A stretch of 64,000 nt of DNA from JADJYF01 sp050186725 (lineage in GTDB: Bacteria > Pseudomonadota > Gammaproteobacteria > Ga0077536). Under the pieces are notes generated by a model. That model had not been told where the DNA came from, did not search any database, and saw only the letters and a program-made list of their open reading frames with translations. How positions within the stretch are numbered: position 1 is the first letter of the stretch; each line of letters opens with the position of its first letter. The stretch is from NCBI GenBank assembly GCA_050186725.1, contig JBFWYG010000006.1, forward strand, positions 1 through 64,000. Reading direction: 5' to 3'. Shown piece after piece: positions 62,355 to 64,000 of the stretch. Position numbers and translations under genes: made by a program.

Positions 62355-64000
62355 GTGACCCGCAAAGACGACGATCTCTACGCCCGCGCCCTCGAGTACC
62401 ACGTCAATCCGCGGCCGGGCAAGATTGAAATCGCCCCGACCAAGCCGCTCGCCAACCAGGCCGACCTCGCGCTCGCCTACTCACCGGGCGTGGCCGCCGC
62501 CTGCGAGGCCATCGTCGACGACCCCAACAACGCCTCGCTTTACACCGCGCGCGGCAACCTGGTGGCGGTGATCAGCAACGGCACCGCGGTGCTGGGCCTG
62601 GGCGCCATCGGACCGCTGGCCGCCAAGCCGGTGATGGAAGGCAAGGCGGTGCTGTTCAAGAAGTTCGCCGGCATCGACGTGTTCGACATCGAGATCAACG
62701 AGACCGATCCGGACAAGCTGGTCGACATCATCGCGAGCCTCGAGCCGACCTTCGGCGGCATCAACCTCGAGGACATCAAGGCGCCGGAGTGCTTCTTCGT
62801 CGAGCAGAAGCTGAAGGACCGGGTGAAGATCCCGGTGTTCCACGACGATCAGCACGGCACCGCGATCATCTCCGCGGCGGCGATCATCAACGCGCTGGAA
62901 GTGGTCGGCAAGAAGATCTCCGAGGTGAAGCTGGTGGCCTCGGGCGCCGGCGCGGCGGCCATCGCCTGTCTGCGTCTCCTGTATTCGCTCGGCCTGCCGC
63001 GCGAGAACATCCTGGTGACCGACAGGGCCGGTGTGATCTACGAGGGCCGTTCCGAGCAGATGGACGAGCACAAGGCCTTCTTCGCGCGGCGCACCGACCA
63101 TCGCACCCTGACGGACGCGATCGAGGATGCCGACATCTTCCTGGGGCTCTCCGGGCCCGGCGTGCTGACCGCCGACATGGTCAAGACCATGGGGCCGCGC
63201 CCGATTATCCTGGCGCTCGCCAATCCCACCCCGGAGATCCTGCCGGAAGTGGCGCGCGCCGCGCGGCCCGACGCGATCATCGCCACCGGACGTTCGGACT
63301 ATCCGAACCAGGTGAACAACGTGCTGTGCTTCCCCTATCTGTTCCGTGGCGCGCTGGACGTGGGCGCGACCACCATCACCGAGGAGATGAAGCTCGCCTG
63401 CGTGCGCGCGCTGGCCAAGCTCACCCGCCAGGAGGCCTCCGAAGTGGTGGCCGCGGCCTACGGCGTCGAGGGCATGAGCTTCGGTCCCGAGTACCTCATC
63501 CCCAAACCCTTCGATCCGCGCCTCATCACCGAACTCGCGCCGGCGGTGGCCGAGGCCGCGATGGCGAGCGGCGTCGCCACGCGCCCGCTGCCGAGCATCG
63601 CCGAGTACCGCGAGCAGCTGTCGAAGTTCGTGTTCCAGTCCGTGCTGCTCATGAAGCCGGTAGTCGAGCGCGCGCGCCAGGACAAGAAGCGCATCGCCTA
63701 CGCCGACGGCGAGGCGTCCACCGTGCTGCGCGCGGTGCAGTCGGTGGTGGACGACGCCGTCGCGCGACCGGTGCTGATCGGTCGCCCGCAGGTGATCGCG
63801 AAGCGCATCGCCGACTTGGGACTCAGGCTCACGCCCGAAGTCGATTTCGACGTGGTCAATCCCGAACACGACGACCGCTACCGCGAGTACGTCGACGAGT
63901 ACCACGCGGTGATGAAGCGCCGCGGCGTGACCCTGCAGGACGCGCGCGACGTGCTGCGCTCGAACACCACGGTCATCGCCGCGCTCCTGGTGCGCAAGGG
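62355..64000 (+). CDS. maeB: NADP-dependent malic enzyme (MaeB type), 3' end outside window
   Basis: The frame is open from GTG 62355 (GGAG upstream; the ATG at 62341 hits a stop after five codons) to the window end, giving 548 residues of a protein usually about 750. The malic enzyme part includes ALAYSPGVAAACEAI, AVISNGTAVLGLGAIGPLA, FHDDQHGTAII and the NADP-binding ASGAGAAAIACLRLL. From about residue 430 a phosphotransacetylase-like domain begins (SIAEYREQLSKFVFQSVLLMKPV). It converts malate to pyruvate and CO2, making NADPH. Confidence 0.96.
   Translation, partial: MTRKDDDLYARALEYHVNPRPGKIEIAPTKPLANQADLALAYSPGVAAACEAIVDDPNNASLYTARGNLVAVISNGTAVLGLGAIGPLAAKPVMEGKAVLFKKFAGIDVFDIEINETDPDKLVDIIASLEPTFGGINLEDIKAPECFFVEQKLKDRVKIPVFHDDQHGTAIISAAAIINALEVVGKKISEVKLVASGAGAAAIACLRLLYSLGLPRENILVTDRAGVIYEGRSEQMDEHKAFFARRTDHRTLTDAIEDADIFLGLSGPGVLTADMVKTMGPRPIILALANPTPEILPEVARAARPDAIIATGRSDYPNQVNNVLCFPYLFRGALDVGATTITEEMKLACVRALAKLTRQEASEVVAAAYGVEGMSFGPEYLIPKPFDPRLITELAPAVAEAAMASGVATRPLPSIAEYREQLSKFVFQSVLLMKPVVERARQDKKRIAYADGEASTVLRAVQSVVDDAVARPVLIGRPQVIAKRIADLGLRLTPEVDFDVVNPEHDDRYREYVDEYHAVMKRRGVTLQDARDVLRSNTTVIAALLVRK

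Overview
The window is a high-GC chromosomal segment from a Gram-negative bacterium, most likely an environmental gammaproteobacterium. The main support is gene order: rnr-rlmB-rpsF-rpsR-(DUF2232)-rplI-dnaB-alr-radA matches the Pseudomonas-type order, ffh sits divergent to a CcsA-like gene and a CorC/HlyC-type gene, and there is a lexA-imuA-imuB cassette with a consensus SOS box. One 100-N run (48677-48776) shows that this is a scaffolded draft, possibly a metagenome bin. No CRISPR array, integrase, transposase or prophage gene was found.

Region 1 (1-17 kb) holds accessory signalling and metabolism. A dienelactone hydrolase/SnoaL fusion is followed by a four-gene signalling operon on the minus strand: receiver-HD-GYP, receiver-ATPase, HTH-receiver and a PAS hybrid histidine kinase. 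Then come a sulfotransferase, a 3-methyladenine DNA glycosylase, a patatin-like lipase, a reductase divergent to a TetR regulator, an SbmA/YddA-type ABC exporter, a RidA-family protein, two divergent short-chain dehydrogenases, a DedA protein and an AA_synth-family protein. The 13.1-13.4 kb gap carries REP/REPIN-like palindromes, and a matching element lies at 55.56 kb.

Region 2 (17-31 kb) begins with tRNA-Arg(CCT) and a GAF-GAF-PAS class IIIb adenylate cyclase. After glnS comes a 1353-residue PilZ/DUF1631/degenerate GGDEF-EAL protein, followed after 8 bp by a Ser/Thr kinase fused to a cyclic-nucleotide-binding domain. Together these look like a cAMP-to-protein-kinase circuit with a c-di-GMP-type scaffold. 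dgkA and the SOS mutagenesis cassette lexA-imuA-imuB follow, without an adjacent dnaE2.

Region 3 (31-46.5 kb) is almost entirely envelope lipid genes. The core operon (acyl-AMP/ACP ligase, NAD-dependent epimerase starting at CTG, ACP, serine palmitoyltransferase) is the arrangement known for bacterial ceramide synthesis. Around it are a flippase, a Tam41-like cytidylyltransferase, a CDP-alcohol phosphotransferase, a metallophosphatase, LptF, LptG, an LptA-like protein, a GNAT acyltransferase, two nucleotidyltransferases, an LpxO-like hydroxylase and a HIT protein. I infer a locus for making, decorating and exporting a sphingolipid. The headgroup and the transport role are hypotheses.

Region 4 (46.5-64 kb) is housekeeping: a cupin, tRNA-Leu(CAG), rnr (broken by the gap), rlmB (5' end missing), the ribosomal/replication operon through radA, a fused membrane/spermidine-synthase protein, a CorC/HlyC-type protein, a CcsA-like protein, ffh, and maeB running off the window end.
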